A DNA stretch of 64,000 nucleotides from Beijerinckia sp. 28-YEA-48 (lineage in GTDB: Bacteria > Pseudomonadota > Alphaproteobacteria > Rhizobiales > Beijerinckiaceae): NCBI RefSeq assembly GCF_900104955.1, contig NZ_FNSI01000001.1:3382001-3446000 (forward strand), read 5' to 3'. The notes under the pieces were generated by a model that searched no databases, was not told the DNA's origin, and saw nothing but the letters and a program-made list of their open reading frames with translations. Shown here in pieces: positions 9,593 to 18,223 of this stretch; within the stretch, counting starts at the first letter, position 1, and the number at the start of each line of letters is the position of its first letter. A program made the translations under genes and the position numbers.

Positions 9593-10348
9593 TCAGCGCA
9601 GTTTTAGATCAACGCGGACCTTATCGCCCCGATAGATGCCATTGGCGACGATCACCAACTCACCCTCGCCATCCACCGCGCAGCGTTCGACCTTGGCGAT
9701 CGGATGGCTCAGCGGAATGTTGAGAATAGTGGATGTCATCAGATCGGCCATGCCGATCGTCAGGGTCTGGGTGGCGTCGGTGATTTCGATGCCAGGAATA
9801 TCGGCGACCAGCCGCATCGCCGTCTTGGTACTGTAGGCTTCTTCCGGAATCAGCGAACAGATCCGCTCGGACACATAGACGTCGGCCAAAAGAAAAGCCT
9901 CGTCATCGCGGGTGTGCCGGCGGCGCAGGTGACGATAGGAAGTGGCCAGGCGGCCGAGCTGGCGATGCCCCGGCGGCAATTGCACGTTGCGTTCGTCGAA
10001 GAGCACTTCAATGCGCGCATTGTCGCGCGCGATCAGCATGCCGCTCCAATCGGTCTGCACCTGACACCAGAGATCCTGCGCCGGCCGCTCGCGCACGAAG
10101 GTGCCCTTGGCGCGGTAGCGCTCGATCAGGCCGTCGCTTTCCAGAATGTCCAATGCCTGACGAATCGTCATGGTGGCGACGCCGCATTCTTGGGCGAGCT
10201 CTTCCACGGTCGGCATTTTCGCGCCAACGCTCCACTCGCCGGTCTCGATGCGGCGCCGAAACAGGGTGGCGAGCTGAATATAGCGGGCAACCGAGCTTTT
10301 CTTCAGCGCTTCAGCAGTCGAGCTGGGCCGGGTTGCGGTGCTGGACAA
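9593..10348 (-). CDS. GntR-family (HutC/UTRA) transcriptional regulator
   Basis: A 251-aa regulator. The N-terminal winged helix covers roughly residues 15-85, with the signature MPTVEELAQECGVATMTIRQAL and then ESDGLIERYRAKGTFV. The rest is a UTRA ligand-binding domain ending in RGDKVRVDLKLR. I choose the TTG at 10348 because AGGAG sits 7 nt before it; the upstream in-frame ATGs at 10447 and 10423 lie in what looks like the promoter. The gene sits between two catabolic gene runs. By family precedent it should be a repressor released by a pathway acid or CoA ester. It is the best candidate to control the shared 13-nt element. Confidence 0.9.
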   Translation of the reverse strand: MSSTATRPSSTAEALKKSSVARYIQLATLFRRRIETGEWSVGAKMPTVEELAQECGVATMTIRQALDILESDGLIERYRAKGTFVRERPAQDLWCQVQTDWSGMLIARDNARIEVLFDERNVQLPPGHRQLGRLATSYRHLRRRHTRDDEAFLLADVYVSERICSLIPEEAYSTKTAMRLVADIPGIEITDATQTLTIGMADLMTSTILNIPLSHPIAKVERCAVDGEGELVIVANGIYRGDKVRVDLKLR

Positions 10349-10413
10349 ACGCTCTCTCCTGGGTGGCACGCGCACATCCGACGATCCAAACCGCGGCCAT
10401 GCTAAACAGCAAT

Positions 10414-10441
10414 TGTATAGCATATGCTCTTTTGCGTTCAA
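10414..10441 (-). promoter_or_regulatory. Promoter of the GntR-type gene with an overlapping palindrome
   Basis: A -35 TTGAAC (10441-10436), a 16-nt spacer and a -10 TATACA (10419-10414) are readable on the minus strand. The perfect palindrome AGCATATGCT covers the downstream part of the spacer and touches the -10. This is consistent with autoregulation. On the plus strand ATATGCTCTTTTGC resembles ATATACCTTTTTGC of the 9549 element at 11 of 14 positions. Confidence 0.5.
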
Positions 10442-10471
10442 AAACACGGCCCGGCTGCTTTTTCCCAGCGC

Positions 10472-11083
10472 TTACTCCACCAACGGCGGCAGAGCGGTAA
10501 AGCCCTTCGGAAATTGACCCGGCGCGGGGAGCAATTCGGCGGCGACACCCTGCGGCAGGGGGATGCGATGAACATTCAGCGTCATCGCCACCATGCAGTA
10601 ATAGCCAACTAGCGCGGTCAGCTCCATGACGCCACCGTCGCCCCAGCGCGCAACGACCGCCGCATAGGCCTTGTCTTCCACATAGGCCCGCGCCAGCAGC
10701 TCGCTCACGAAGCGATAGATTTCCCGATCGGCCGCATCTTGAAAGGGCGGCACGCGACCGTCGCGCAGCGCCTCGATGATCTCCGTCTCCAACCCATGGG
10801 TTTCGGCGGCGCGGCGATGCACGCCCCATTCCAAATCGCTATTCAACGCCCGCGCCGTCATCAACACGGCAAGCTCGCTCAGGCGCGGTGGAATCCGCGT
10901 TTGAAAGCGCAGGCTCTCGCCCAGCTTGCTCCAACGCTCCGCCAGTTCCGGATTGTGCAAGGCGGCGCGAAGCGGGCCAACCAATTCGCCCCTCTTGCCG
11001 TTCACAATGCCATCGAACACCCGGCGCTGCGCATCGTTCATGCCGTCGGTGTCAGGCAGAGATATTCTTGCTCCCGTTTTCAT
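10472..11083 (-). CDS. Carboxymuconolactone-decarboxylase-family protein
   Basis: A 203-aa all-helical protein of the CMD/AhpD-like family. The core segment is SELAVLMTARALNSDLEW followed by GVHRRAAETHGL, giving the family Glu and His positions. The AhpD CxxC pair is absent, so it is not a peroxidase of that type. It overlaps the CoA-transferase stop by 4 nt (ATGA), so the two are translationally coupled. Related proteins decarboxylate gamma-carboxymuconolactone, but many members with this look are uncharacterised. Together with the enol-lactonase-like gene it hints at a lactone or dicarboxylate intermediate. Confidence 0.82.
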   Translation of the reverse strand: MKTGARISLPDTDGMNDAQRRVFDGIVNGKRGELVGPLRAALHNPELAERWSKLGESLRFQTRIPPRLSELAVLMTARALNSDLEWGVHRRAAETHGLETEIIEALRDGRVPPFQDAADREIYRFVSELLARAYVEDKAYAAVVARWGDGGVMELTALVGYYCMVAMTLNVHRIPLPQGVAAELLPAPGQFPKGFTALPPLVE

Positions 11084-12288
11084 GCGCGGCCCACTTCATC
11101 CACTTTTGTCGCGAGACCAAGCTCGTTCAGAATTTCAACTGTGTGCTGCCCGAGCAGCGGCGGCGCCTTTTCAAAGGCGAGAGGTGCATTCGTAAAGCGC
11201 ATCGGGCTGACGACCGAAGGCACTTTTCCGGCAAGAGGATGCGGCAGGTGGCGCAACATCTCGCGATGTTTCACCTGCGGCTCCTCGAACACCATCGGTA
11301 TAGTGTTGATCGGCCCGCAGGGCACTTTCGCTGCGCCCAGGCGATCCAACCAATGCTGCAACGGCTGGGTGGCGAAACGTTCGCAGATCATCGGATGCAG
11401 GACATCGAGATGAGTGACGCGCGCCGCATTGGCGGAAAAGCGCGGATCATCGGCCCATTCCGGGCAGCCGAGGACATCGCTGAAGCGGCGGAACTGTTCA
11501 TCATTGCCAACCGCCAGAACGATATGACCATCGGCGACCGGAAAGACATCCTGCGGCTGAATGTTGGGATGTTTGTTGCCGCGACGGATCGGTGTCTTGC
11601 CGGACACCTGATAGTTCATCGCCTGATTGGCGAGCATCGCCACCGAAACATCGAGCATGGCGATATCGACGAAATCGCCAACACCGGTTTGGCTGCGCCG
11701 CGCGAAGGCCGCGAGCACCGCGATGGTCGCATACATGCCGGTCATGATGTCGACGATCGGTACGCCGACCTTCTGCGGACCACCACCGGCAACACCATCG
11801 CGCTCGCCGGTAACGCTCATCAGGCCGCCCATGGCCTGGATCATGAAGTCATAAGCGACATCGGCCTGCTTCGGGCCTGTGGTGCCAAAGCCAGTGATCG
11901 AGCAATAGATGAGGCCCGGATTGACCGCCTTCAGATCGTCATAGCCAAGGCCATAGCGCGCCAGCGTGCCGGACTTGAAATTCTCAAGCAGAATGTCGGA
12001 CGTCTTCGCCAGCGCGCGGATGACCTCCTGGCCTGCGGGTGTCGAAATGTCGACCTCGACCGAGCGCTTGCCGCGATTGACCGAGAGATAATAGCCGGAC
12101 TCCTGCGTCGGGCTGCCATCGACGGCTTTGAGATAGGGCGGGCCCCAGCGACGGGTGTCGTCGCCCTCGCCGGTGCGCTCGACCTTGATGACATCGGCGC
12201 CCAGGTCAGCTAGAATCTGACCCGACCACGGCCCCGCCATGATGCGGCTCAGATCGAGCACTCTTACGTGTGACAGCGGTCCCGCCAA
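11080..12288 (-). CDS. Class III CoA-transferase (CaiB/BaiF family)
   Basis: A 402-aa family III CoA-transferase. It has the N-terminal VRVLDLSRIMAGPW block, LGADVIKVE, and NRGKRSVEVD. The segment VAYDFMIQAMGGLMSVTG contains the catalytic Asp position of the family (YDFMIQA). The start is taken as TTG 12288, with GGAG 8 nt upstream and the GST stop just before it. Its role is to activate a carboxylic acid by moving CoA from a donor thioester. It is probably the entry step to the CoA-dependent enzymes encoded nearby. The substrate cannot be read from sequence. Confidence 0.9.
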   Translation of the reverse strand: MAGPLSHVRVLDLSRIMAGPWSGQILADLGADVIKVERTGEGDDTRRWGPPYLKAVDGSPTQESGYYLSVNRGKRSVEVDISTPAGQEVIRALAKTSDILLENFKSGTLARYGLGYDDLKAVNPGLIYCSITGFGTTGPKQADVAYDFMIQAMGGLMSVTGERDGVAGGGPQKVGVPIVDIMTGMYATIAVLAAFARRSQTGVGDFVDIAMLDVSVAMLANQAMNYQVSGKTPIRRGNKHPNIQPQDVFPVADGHIVLAVGNDEQFRRFSDVLGCPEWADDPRFSANAARVTHLDVLHPMICERFATQPLQHWLDRLGAAKVPCGPINTIPMVFEEPQVKHREMLRHLPHPLAGKVPSVVSPMRFTNAPLAFEKAPPLLGQHTVEILNELGLATKVDEVGRA

Positions 12289-12290
12289 GA

Positions 12291-12968
12291 TCAATTCTCC
12301 AGAAGATTTAGCTGTAAAAAATTCAACTGCATGTCGGGGCCTGCATCGGCCTCCTGATCGTTGACGATCGGCACGGCCTGCAGCGAAGGCCGCGCGGACG
12401 CCGTAGCTTCCCATTGCGCAAGAGCGGGATGCCCGGCGCGCCAGCCGCAATTCGTATAACGAAAATCAAGTTGGCCCAAAGCGCAGAGAATAGCGATCTG
12501 CCCGACACCGAAAGAGGCGGTGAGCTGCGGCGCCTCGGCTTCGAGCACTTTTAGCGCGGCTATCACCTTGGCCCGATAGGACAGCATGGTCTCGCCATCG
12601 CCGCCCGCCGCGCCTTGGCGCTCAATCCGCCACAGCAGGAGATTGTCGCAGAGGCCGTCGCCCAAAGCCTGCCAGCGCAATTGCGCAAACCGTGCCGGCC
12701 CGGCCGCCGGCAGCATGCGCGCGCCTTCGGGCACAAGCCCAGCGAGATATTCGGCGATGACTGCGGAATCAAACAGCGGCGGCAGACCCTCGACAAACAG
12801 CACCGGAATCTTGCCAAGCGGATTCTCGGCGAGGATGACCGGATTGGGCGTCCCACGCGGCGTCGCCACGGTTCGCACGAGCGCGACCTGGTCGACGATC
12901 CCCAGCTCATGGAGCAGGATCATGACCTTGCGCACGAAAGGCGATTTCGGAGACCAATAGAGTTTCAA
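12291..12968 (-). CDS. Glutathione S-transferase-like protein
   Basis: A 225-aa protein with an N-terminal thioredoxin-like domain and a helical C-terminal domain. LYWSPKSPFVRKVMILLHE carries a Ser in the usual glutathione-activating position. NPLGKIPVLFVEG and the SAVIAEYL motif mark the glutathione site. The start is read as TTG 12968, preceded by AAGGA at 9 nt; an in-frame ATG at 13055 would sit inside the promoter region. It is first in the run GST-CoA-transferase-CMD. It may conjugate or isomerise a pathway intermediate, as maleylacetoacetate isomerases do, but this is inference. Confidence 0.85.
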   Translation of the reverse strand: MKLYWSPKSPFVRKVMILLHELGIVDQVALVRTVATPRGTPNPVILAENPLGKIPVLFVEGLPPLFDSAVIAEYLAGLVPEGARMLPAAGPARFAQLRWQALGDGLCDNLLLWRIERQGAAGGDGETMLSYRAKVIAALKVLEAEAPQLTASFGVGQIAILCALGQLDFRYTNCGWRAGHPALAQWEATASARPSLQAVPIVNDQEADAGPDMQLNFLQLNLLEN

Positions 12969-13049
12969 AGCCGACGCATCCTTGTTGGCAAACCATATGG
13001 GCGACCCATTTGGCGAACCATGGGCACAGTAAGAACAGCACCGTCCATT

Positions 13050-13069
13050 AGTCAATAAGTTATGTTTAT
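13050..13069 (-). promoter_or_regulatory. Possible divergent copy of the regulon element before the GST operon
   Basis: GTCAATAA at 13051-13058 matches the first 8 nt of the element seen at 9550 and 21888, followed by a T-rich stretch. On the minus strand this gives CTTATTGACT, with TTGACT as a possible -35. No good -10 is seen 17 nt downstream. Weaker than the other two copies. Confidence 0.35.
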
Positions 13070-13086
13070 GATTTTTAAGTTAGATA

Positions 13087-13860
13087 TCACCTAACCTCAA
13101 GAAATGACGTCAGAATTTCGTTAAACGCGGCAGGGCGCTCGTAATTGGGGAGATGGCCAGCATCGGCGATCTCCTGGATCTTCGCGCCGGGAATAGCGGC
13201 CGCCATAGCGTGCATGGTCGCCGGCATCGCGCCGTCCTCTCGACCAACGATGAGCAGGGTCGGCACCTTGATCTGAGCGAGCACCGCGACTTCATCATAA
13301 TTTTGCAGGGCCGAGGCGCAGGCGGCGAAGCCTTCCAACGGCGTGGCGGCAATCATCGCGTGCAGGCGTTCACTGAGCGGCTGCTCCACGCGCTCCGGCC
13401 GGAGCCAACGGCGCACGGTCTGATCCGCCATGGCCATCATGCCATTGGCGCGCGCAAAGGTAATGCGCTCATCCCATGCGGCCTTGCTCGCCGCTGTGCT
13501 GTTCGCCTGCCCGTCGACCAGGATCAACCGCTCGAAGCGCGCGGGCGCTTTGCGATAGGCGGCCAGGCCGGTCGGAACACCCATGGAGAGACCGACATAG
13601 GTGCAGGTCGCGACCTTGCAGCGATCGAGAAGCGCGATCACGTCATCGGCCAGCACCGGGATCGTCTGCGCTTCGCCTGGCACAGGCGAGGCGCCATGGC
13701 CCCGCTGATCATAGCGCAGGATGTTGAAGCGACCACGGAGCACAGCAACCTGTTCGTCCCAAAGGCTCAGGTCCGTCATCAGCGAATTGCTGAAGATGAT
13801 CCAGGGGGCTTGATCGCCGCCATGTTCGGGCGCGGCCCGTTCGATAAGATGATTCAACAT
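13087..13860 (-). CDS. Alpha/beta hydrolase, 3-oxoadipate enol-lactonase-like
   Basis: A 257-aa alpha/beta-fold hydrolase. The catalytic triad is visible: nucleophile in GLSMG, acid in VGREDGAMP and His in DAGHLPNYE. YDQRGHGAS marks the oxyanion region. The overall pattern resembles PcaD enol-lactonases. The ATG at 13860 shares one base with the stop of the crotonase gene (TAATG), so I prefer it over an upstream in-frame ATG at 13875. It ends the long transporter/beta-oxidation gene run. It may open a lactone or a ring-cleavage product; a thioesterase or ester hydrolase role is possible. Confidence 0.85.
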   Translation of the reverse strand: MLNHLIERAAPEHGGDQAPWIIFSNSLMTDLSLWDEQVAVLRGRFNILRYDQRGHGASPVPGEAQTIPVLADDVIALLDRCKVATCTYVGLSMGVPTGLAAYRKAPARFERLILVDGQANSTAASKAAWDERITFARANGMMAMADQTVRRWLRPERVEQPLSERLHAMIAATPLEGFAACASALQNYDEVAVLAQIKVPTLLIVGREDGAMPATMHAMAAAIPGAKIQEIADAGHLPNYERPAAFNEILTSFLEVR

Positions 13861-14621
13861 TAGCGTCCCACCCAAACCGGCGCGCGCTTTTCAACCACAG
13901 CCCGCGTCGCCTCGCGCGCATCTTCCGTCGCCATCAGTTTGGTGGAGTAGCCCTGCTCCAGTTCATAGCCCTCTTCGGTCTGCATGAACTCGACCTTGTT
14001 CAAAGCCTCTTTCGCCATCCGCAGGCCTATCGGCGCCTTGGCGGCAACAATGGCGGCAAGCTCCTGCGCCGTGCGGGCAAGATCTTCGAAAGGAACGACA
14101 TCCTGGACGAAGCCGATCCGCCATGCTTCGCGCGCATCGATCGGCCGGCCGGTGAAATACATTTTGCGCAGCAGGCCTTGCGGCAGATGGCGGCCCATAT
14201 GGGCAGCGCCGCCGCAACGCCCGACATTGATTTCCGGCATGCCGAAGGTGGCGTTCTCAGAGGCGATGCGGACATCGCAGACGGAAGCCAGCACGCAGCC
14301 TGCGCCCAGCGCCGGCCCGTTGACGGCGGCGATCACCGGCACCGCCGCGTGACGCACAGCGCTGAAACAGCGGCGGATGATCTTCGCCCGCGCCGGATCC
14401 TCCTCGACCGTCGCGGCGAGAAATTCATTGAGATCGAGCCCAGCGCAGAAGGCTTTTTGGCCCACGGCGGTGAAGACGATGCAATTGATATCGTTCCAGC
14501 TGGCGGAGGCCTCGAAGGTTTCGGCGATCTCTTCATAGATCGCCAGAGTGATGGCATTCACCGGCGCCCGGTCGATCGTCACCGTGGCCACCTTGTCTTT
14601 TTTGTCGATGATCAGCGCCAT
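13860..14621 (-). CDS. Crotonase-family protein (enoyl-CoA hydratase-like)
   Basis: A 253-aa crotonase-fold protein. The CoA-binding/oxyanion segments FCAGLDLNEF and NGPALGAGC are intact. Of the two acidic residues used by classical hydratases, the second is present (Glu130 in FGMPEINVG), but the first is replaced by Val110 in GAGCVLASVCD. It may therefore not hydrate simple enoyl-CoAs and may instead be an isomerase, hydrolase or other crotonase variant. The ATG at 14621 follows AAGGAG by 8 nt; a GTG one codon earlier is possible. It is coupled to the hydrolase gene downstream and follows the FadJ-like gene by 51 nt. Confidence 0.85.
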   Translation of the reverse strand: MALIIDKKDKVATVTIDRAPVNAITLAIYEEIAETFEASASWNDINCIVFTAVGQKAFCAGLDLNEFLAATVEEDPARAKIIRRCFSAVRHAAVPVIAAVNGPALGAGCVLASVCDVRIASENATFGMPEINVGRCGGAAHMGRHLPQGLLRKMYFTGRPIDAREAWRIGFVQDVVPFEDLARTAQELAAIVAAKAPIGLRMAKEALNKVEFMQTEEGYELEQGYSTKLMATEDAREATRAVVEKRAPVWVGR

Positions 14622-14672
14622 CACGCAATCTCCTTAATTCTGTCTCGGCAATTCTGTTTCAGCTCGACCCGT

Positions 14673-16709
14673 TCAAGGCGTCAGCTGTTTGAGCGCGGAG
14701 GCGACATCGCCCGCACGGAATGTCGCACCTTCGGCTTTCGCCGTCTTCACCAAAGCATCAGCTAGCACGTCTTGCGGCAGATGCGCGGCCCACCACAGCG
14801 GGCCGCCCGTCCAACGCGGAAAGCCGTAGCCATGCACGAGGGTGACATCGATATCGGAAGCCCGTTGCGCCACGCCTTCGGCTAGCAGCAAGGCCGCTTC
14901 GTTGACAATGGCGCCCAGGCAGCGGGCGCGGATCTCGTCATCGTCAATGGCGCGCGGCGCGATGCCAACCTCGGCGCGTGATGCAGCGATAATCTCTGAA
15001 ACCAGTGGATCGGAAGCCTGTTTGCCGTCAACATATTGGTAATAACCGGCGCCGCTCTTGCGACCAATACGCCCGGCTTCGCAGAGGCGATCGGCGATAT
15101 CGACATAGCGCGCCTTCGGATCGCGCGAAGCCGCCGTGGCCTTGCGCATGCGATAGGCGATATCGAGGCCGGATAGATCGGTGACGGCGAAAGGCCCCAT
15201 TGCCATGCCAAAGGCCGTCAGAGCGCGGTCGACCGCTTCCGGCGTTGCGCCATCCTGAATCAAAAATTCGGAGTGCCGGCGATAGGCGTTGTAGATGCGG
15301 TTGCCGATGAAGCCATGGGCATTGCCGGCGACGACAGCCTGTTTGCCAAGCCGCTTGGCCAATGCCAGGCCGATCGCCAAGGTTGCAGGGCTGGTGGCCT
15401 TGCCGCGCACCACTTCCAGCAATTTCATGATGTGCGCCGGGCTGAAAAAATGCAGTCCCAGGAAACGGTCCGGCCGTGGCAGGACCTCGGCCAACGCATC
15501 GACGTCGAGATAAGACGTGTTGGTCGCGATGATGGCGTCTGGCTCGACGATCGCACCGAGGCGCTCAAGCAATTGCTTCTTGACCGCCATATCCTCGAAA
15601 ACCGCTTCGATCACCAGATCAGCCGATGCCACAGCCGCAATATCATCGGCAAAAGCGAGCTGGCCACGCAGTTGCTCCGCGCGCTCAGCCGTCAGACGCT
15701 TGCGCTCAAGATCAGCCGATAGCAACCCGTCGAGACGCGTTTTGCCAGCTGCCAGCGCGTCCTGCCCCTGTTCCACCACGGTCACCGCGAAACCCGCATT
15801 CAGCAAGGCATAGGCAATGCCGGCGCCCATGGTGCCGGCGCCGATAACGGCGAGACGTTCGAGAGCGAAGGTGGTCTCCGCCACAGTGTCGATCTTGCTC
15901 GCCTTGCGCTCGGCGAAGAACAGATGCCGGATCGCGAAGGCTTCCGGCGACACACGGATTTCCTGAAAGGCCGCCCGCGCGATCGCCAGCGCTTCACCGA
16001 AAGCTTTTTCCGACGACATCAGAACAAGATCGGCCGCCTGAACAGCCGCCGGACGGCCCTTAGCTTTGGCGATAGCCTTTCTGGCGACATCCTTCACTTG
16101 CGCGGTATCAAACGGCGGCACAGGCTCTTCGCCGAGGCGGCGCTTGCGACCGAGCTTGCGCAACGCGGCGATCGTATCCTGCAGCAGATCGCCGTCGCTG
16201 ACCGCGTCGATCATGCCGAGCTTCAAGGCTTCGCCTGCCGGCACGCGGCGCGCCTCGCAAATCACTTCAATCGCCTTGGCGACACCTGTCAGGCGCGGCA
16301 GACGCTGGGTTCCGCCAGCGCCTGGAAACATGCCGAGACCAACTTCCGGCAGGCCGACCACGGCCTTGCGATCGGCGACGCGCAGATCGCATCCCAGCGT
16401 CAGCTCATAGCCACCGCCCAGCGCCGCGCCATGGATGGCCGCCGCGACCGGGATCGGCAAAGCCTCGATCGCAGCAATGACCGTCGGCAGCTGCGGTTCG
16501 CTCAAGGGCGCGCCGAATTCCTTGATGTCGGAGCCGGCGATAAAGGTTCTGCCAGCACCGATCAGGACCACGCCTTCTATATCCGCAGTGGCGGCGATGT
16601 CGGTGAAAGCCTGCAACAGACCTTGGCGCACGGCATGCGAGCCGGCATTGACCGGCGGATTGTCGATCGTGACGACGGCGATGCCTTCAGTCTGAACCCA
16701 GGTGATCAC
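14673..16709 (-). CDS. Bifunctional enoyl-CoA hydratase/3-hydroxyacyl-CoA dehydrogenase (FadJ-like)
   Basis: A 678-aa multifunctional beta-oxidation enzyme. Residues ~1-190 form the crotonase domain, with both catalytic Glu positions ([11 protein letters not shown] and GLPEVGLG). From about residue 283 comes the NAD-binding domain ([16 protein letters not shown]), with [15 protein letters not shown], followed by two C-terminal 3HCDH domains ([25 protein letters not shown]). The GTG at 16709 has GAAGGT 6 nt upstream; a GTG at 16739 lacks a site. It performs hydration and oxidation of an enoyl-CoA. It follows livF by 57 nt, so uptake and degradation genes are in one run. Confidence 0.92.
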   Translation of the reverse strand: MITWVQTEGIAVVTIDNPPVNAGSHAVRQGLLQAFTDIAATADIEGVVLIGAGRTFIAGSDIKEFGAPLSEPQLPTVIAAIEALPIPVAAAIHGAALGGGYELTLGCDLRVADRKAVVGLPEVGLGMFPGAGGTQRLPRLTGVAKAIEVICEARRVPAGEALKLGMIDAVSDGDLLQDTIAALRKLGRKRRLGEEPVPPFDTAQVKDVARKAIAKAKGRPAAVQAADLVLMSSEKAFGEALAIARAAFQEIRVSPEAFAIRHLFFAERKASKIDTVAETTFALERLAVIGAGTMGAGIAYALLNAGFAVTVVEQGQDALAAGKTRLDGLLSADLERKRLTAERAEQLRGQLAFADDIAAVASADLVIEAVFEDMAVKKQLLERLGAIVEPDAIIATNTSYLDVDALAEVLPRPDRFLGLHFFSPAHIMKLLEVVRGKATSPATLAIGLALAKRLGKQAVVAGNAHGFIGNRIYNAYRRHSEFLIQDGATPEAVDRALTAFGMAMGPFAVTDLSGLDIAYRMRKATAASRDPKARYVDIADRLCEAGRIGRKSGAGYYQYVDGKQASDPLVSEIIAASRAEVGIAPRAIDDDEIRARCLGAIVNEAALLLAEGVAQRASDIDVTLVHGYGFPRWTGGPLWWAAHLPQDVLADALVKTAKAEGATFRAGDVASALKQLTP

Positions 16710-16766
16710 GGCTTGACCTTCAAACGAGTAATGAATCACGAACAGCTGAAAGAACCGGCGGCTTTT

Positions 16767-17471
16767 TCAGCTCACTTCCAACCACGTGCTGCGCACGACA
16801 TCGTCGTCCTGGAATTCAGCAACGGAGCCGCTGAAGACAATCTCGCCGCGTCCCATGACAAAAACCTTATCGGTCAGCCGCATCACCATGGAGAGCTTCT
16901 GCTCCAGAAGCAGAATGGCGAGGCCGCGCCGCTTCATTTCCAAAATAGCTTCCGCCAGAGCATCGATCACTTTCGGCGCCAAGCCTTCCGTCGGCTCGTC
17001 GATGAGCATGACATCCGGGTTGCCGAGCAGCGAGCGGAACAGGGTGAGCATCTGCTGCTCGCCGCCAGAAAGGAAGCCGGCCTTGATGTTGCGCCGTTCG
17101 CGCAAACGCGGAAACACGTCGTAAAGTTCATCCCGCGTCCAGGCCGGGCGCGGTGACACGCCGGCTTTGGCACCGATGGTCATATTCTCATCGACCGTCA
17201 GGTTGCGAAAAATCTGCCGGTCTTCGGGCACATAGCCAACGCCGGCATGGGCGATCTGATGCGCCGGCATGCCAGCTAGATCGCGCCCTTTGAGTTTGAC
17301 CGTGCCGCGAGAGGGCGGCAGAAGCCCCATCACCGCCTTGCAGGTCGACGAACGGCCGGAGCCGTTGCGTCCCAGGATGGTGGCGATCGATCCGGCCGGC
17401 ACCTGGAAGGTGACGCCATTCAAGACTTTGATATGGCCATAGGCGGCGTGAAGATTTGCGATGTCGAGCAT
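16767..17471 (-). CDS. Liv-type ABC transporter ATPase (LivF-like) with altered Walker A
   Basis: A 234-aa ATPase of the branched-chain amino acid type importer family, which also carries aromatic and other organic acids. The signature FLSGGEQQML, Walker B (VMLIDEPTEGL) and H-loop region are normal. Walker A reads GRNGSGRSS: the invariant Lys is Arg40 (codon CGT). This should weaken ATP binding or hydrolysis unless the partner ATPase carries the work. The start codon shares one base with the livG stop (TGATG). The clean reading frame argues against decay. Confidence 0.9.
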   Translation of the reverse strand: MLDIANLHAAYGHIKVLNGVTFQVPAGSIATILGRNGSGRSSTCKAVMGLLPPSRGTVKLKGRDLAGMPAHQIAHAGVGYVPEDRQIFRNLTVDENMTIGAKAGVSPRPAWTRDELYDVFPRLRERRNIKAGFLSGGEQQMLTLFRSLLGNPDVMLIDEPTEGLAPKVIDALAEAILEMKRRGLAILLLEQKLSMVMRLTDKVFVMGRGEIVFSGSVAEFQDDDVVRSTWLEVS

Positions 17472-18223
17472 CAGTGCGCTCCCTCGCCCAGATAGGCTTC
17501 CTTGACGCGGGCGTCGGAGCGGATCTCGGCCGGTGTGCCGGTCATCAAAATGCGCCCATTCACCAGAACCGAAACGCGATCGGCGAGATTGAAGACGACG
17601 TCCATGTCATGTTCGACCATCACCAGAGTGCGGCCTTCGGTCATGCGACGGATGAAGGCGATGACATGTTCGGTTTCCTCCCGCGACATGCCGGCGGTGG
17701 GCTCATCGAGCAGAATCAGTTCCGCTCCCGTGCCGACTGTCATACAGATCTCCACGGCGCGCTGCTCCGAATAGGCCAGATCGCCGGCGCGCTTGTGCGC
17801 CCGCGCCGTGAGATAAGCGCCTTCGAGGATGGCGTCGGTCTCGCGGGCGATTTCACCCCAGACCGGGCCACGACGCAGCAAGCTCCAGCGCTTGCCGAAG
17901 CGCCCCATGACGCTCAGCATGATGTTCTCGCGCACCGTCAGCTTGTCGAACACATGGGTGATCTGAAAGGAGCGGCCAAGACCAGCCCGGTTGATCCGGT
18001 GCGGCACGAGGCCACCAATGGCCGCGCCATTCAGCTTGATCGTCCCGGACGTCGGCGCGAAGGCGCCGGAGATCAGGTTGAACAGCGTCGACTTGCCGGC
18101 GCCATTGGGACCGATCAGGGCGTGGCGCTCGCCGCGCGCGATGTCAAGATCGATCGCTTCCAGAACGCGGACGATGCCGAAGCTCTTGGCGACGGATGAC
18201 AGGCTCAGGGTGATGTCGCTCAT
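17471..18223 (-). CDS. Liv-type ABC transporter ATPase (LivG-like)
   Basis: A 250-aa ATPase with intact Walker A GPNGAGKST, the segment LISGAFAPTSG, signature DLAYSEQRAVEI and Walker B ELILLDEPTAGM. The ATG at 18223 overlaps the livM stop by 4 nt (ATGA); the longer in-frame reading upstream lies inside livM and is rejected. It pairs with the LivF-like ATPase to energise the LivH/LivM permease. Because LivF has a changed Walker A Lys, LivG may be the main active site of the pair. Confidence 0.93.
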   Translation of the reverse strand: MSDITLSLSSVAKSFGIVRVLEAIDLDIARGERHALIGPNGAGKSTLFNLISGAFAPTSGTIKLNGAAIGGLVPHRINRAGLGRSFQITHVFDKLTVRENIMLSVMGRFGKRWSLLRRGPVWGEIARETDAILEGAYLTARAHKRAGDLAYSEQRAVEICMTVGTGAELILLDEPTAGMSREETEHVIAFIRRMTEGRTLVMVEHDMDVVFNLADRVSVLVNGRILMTGTPAEIRSDARVKEAYLGEGAH

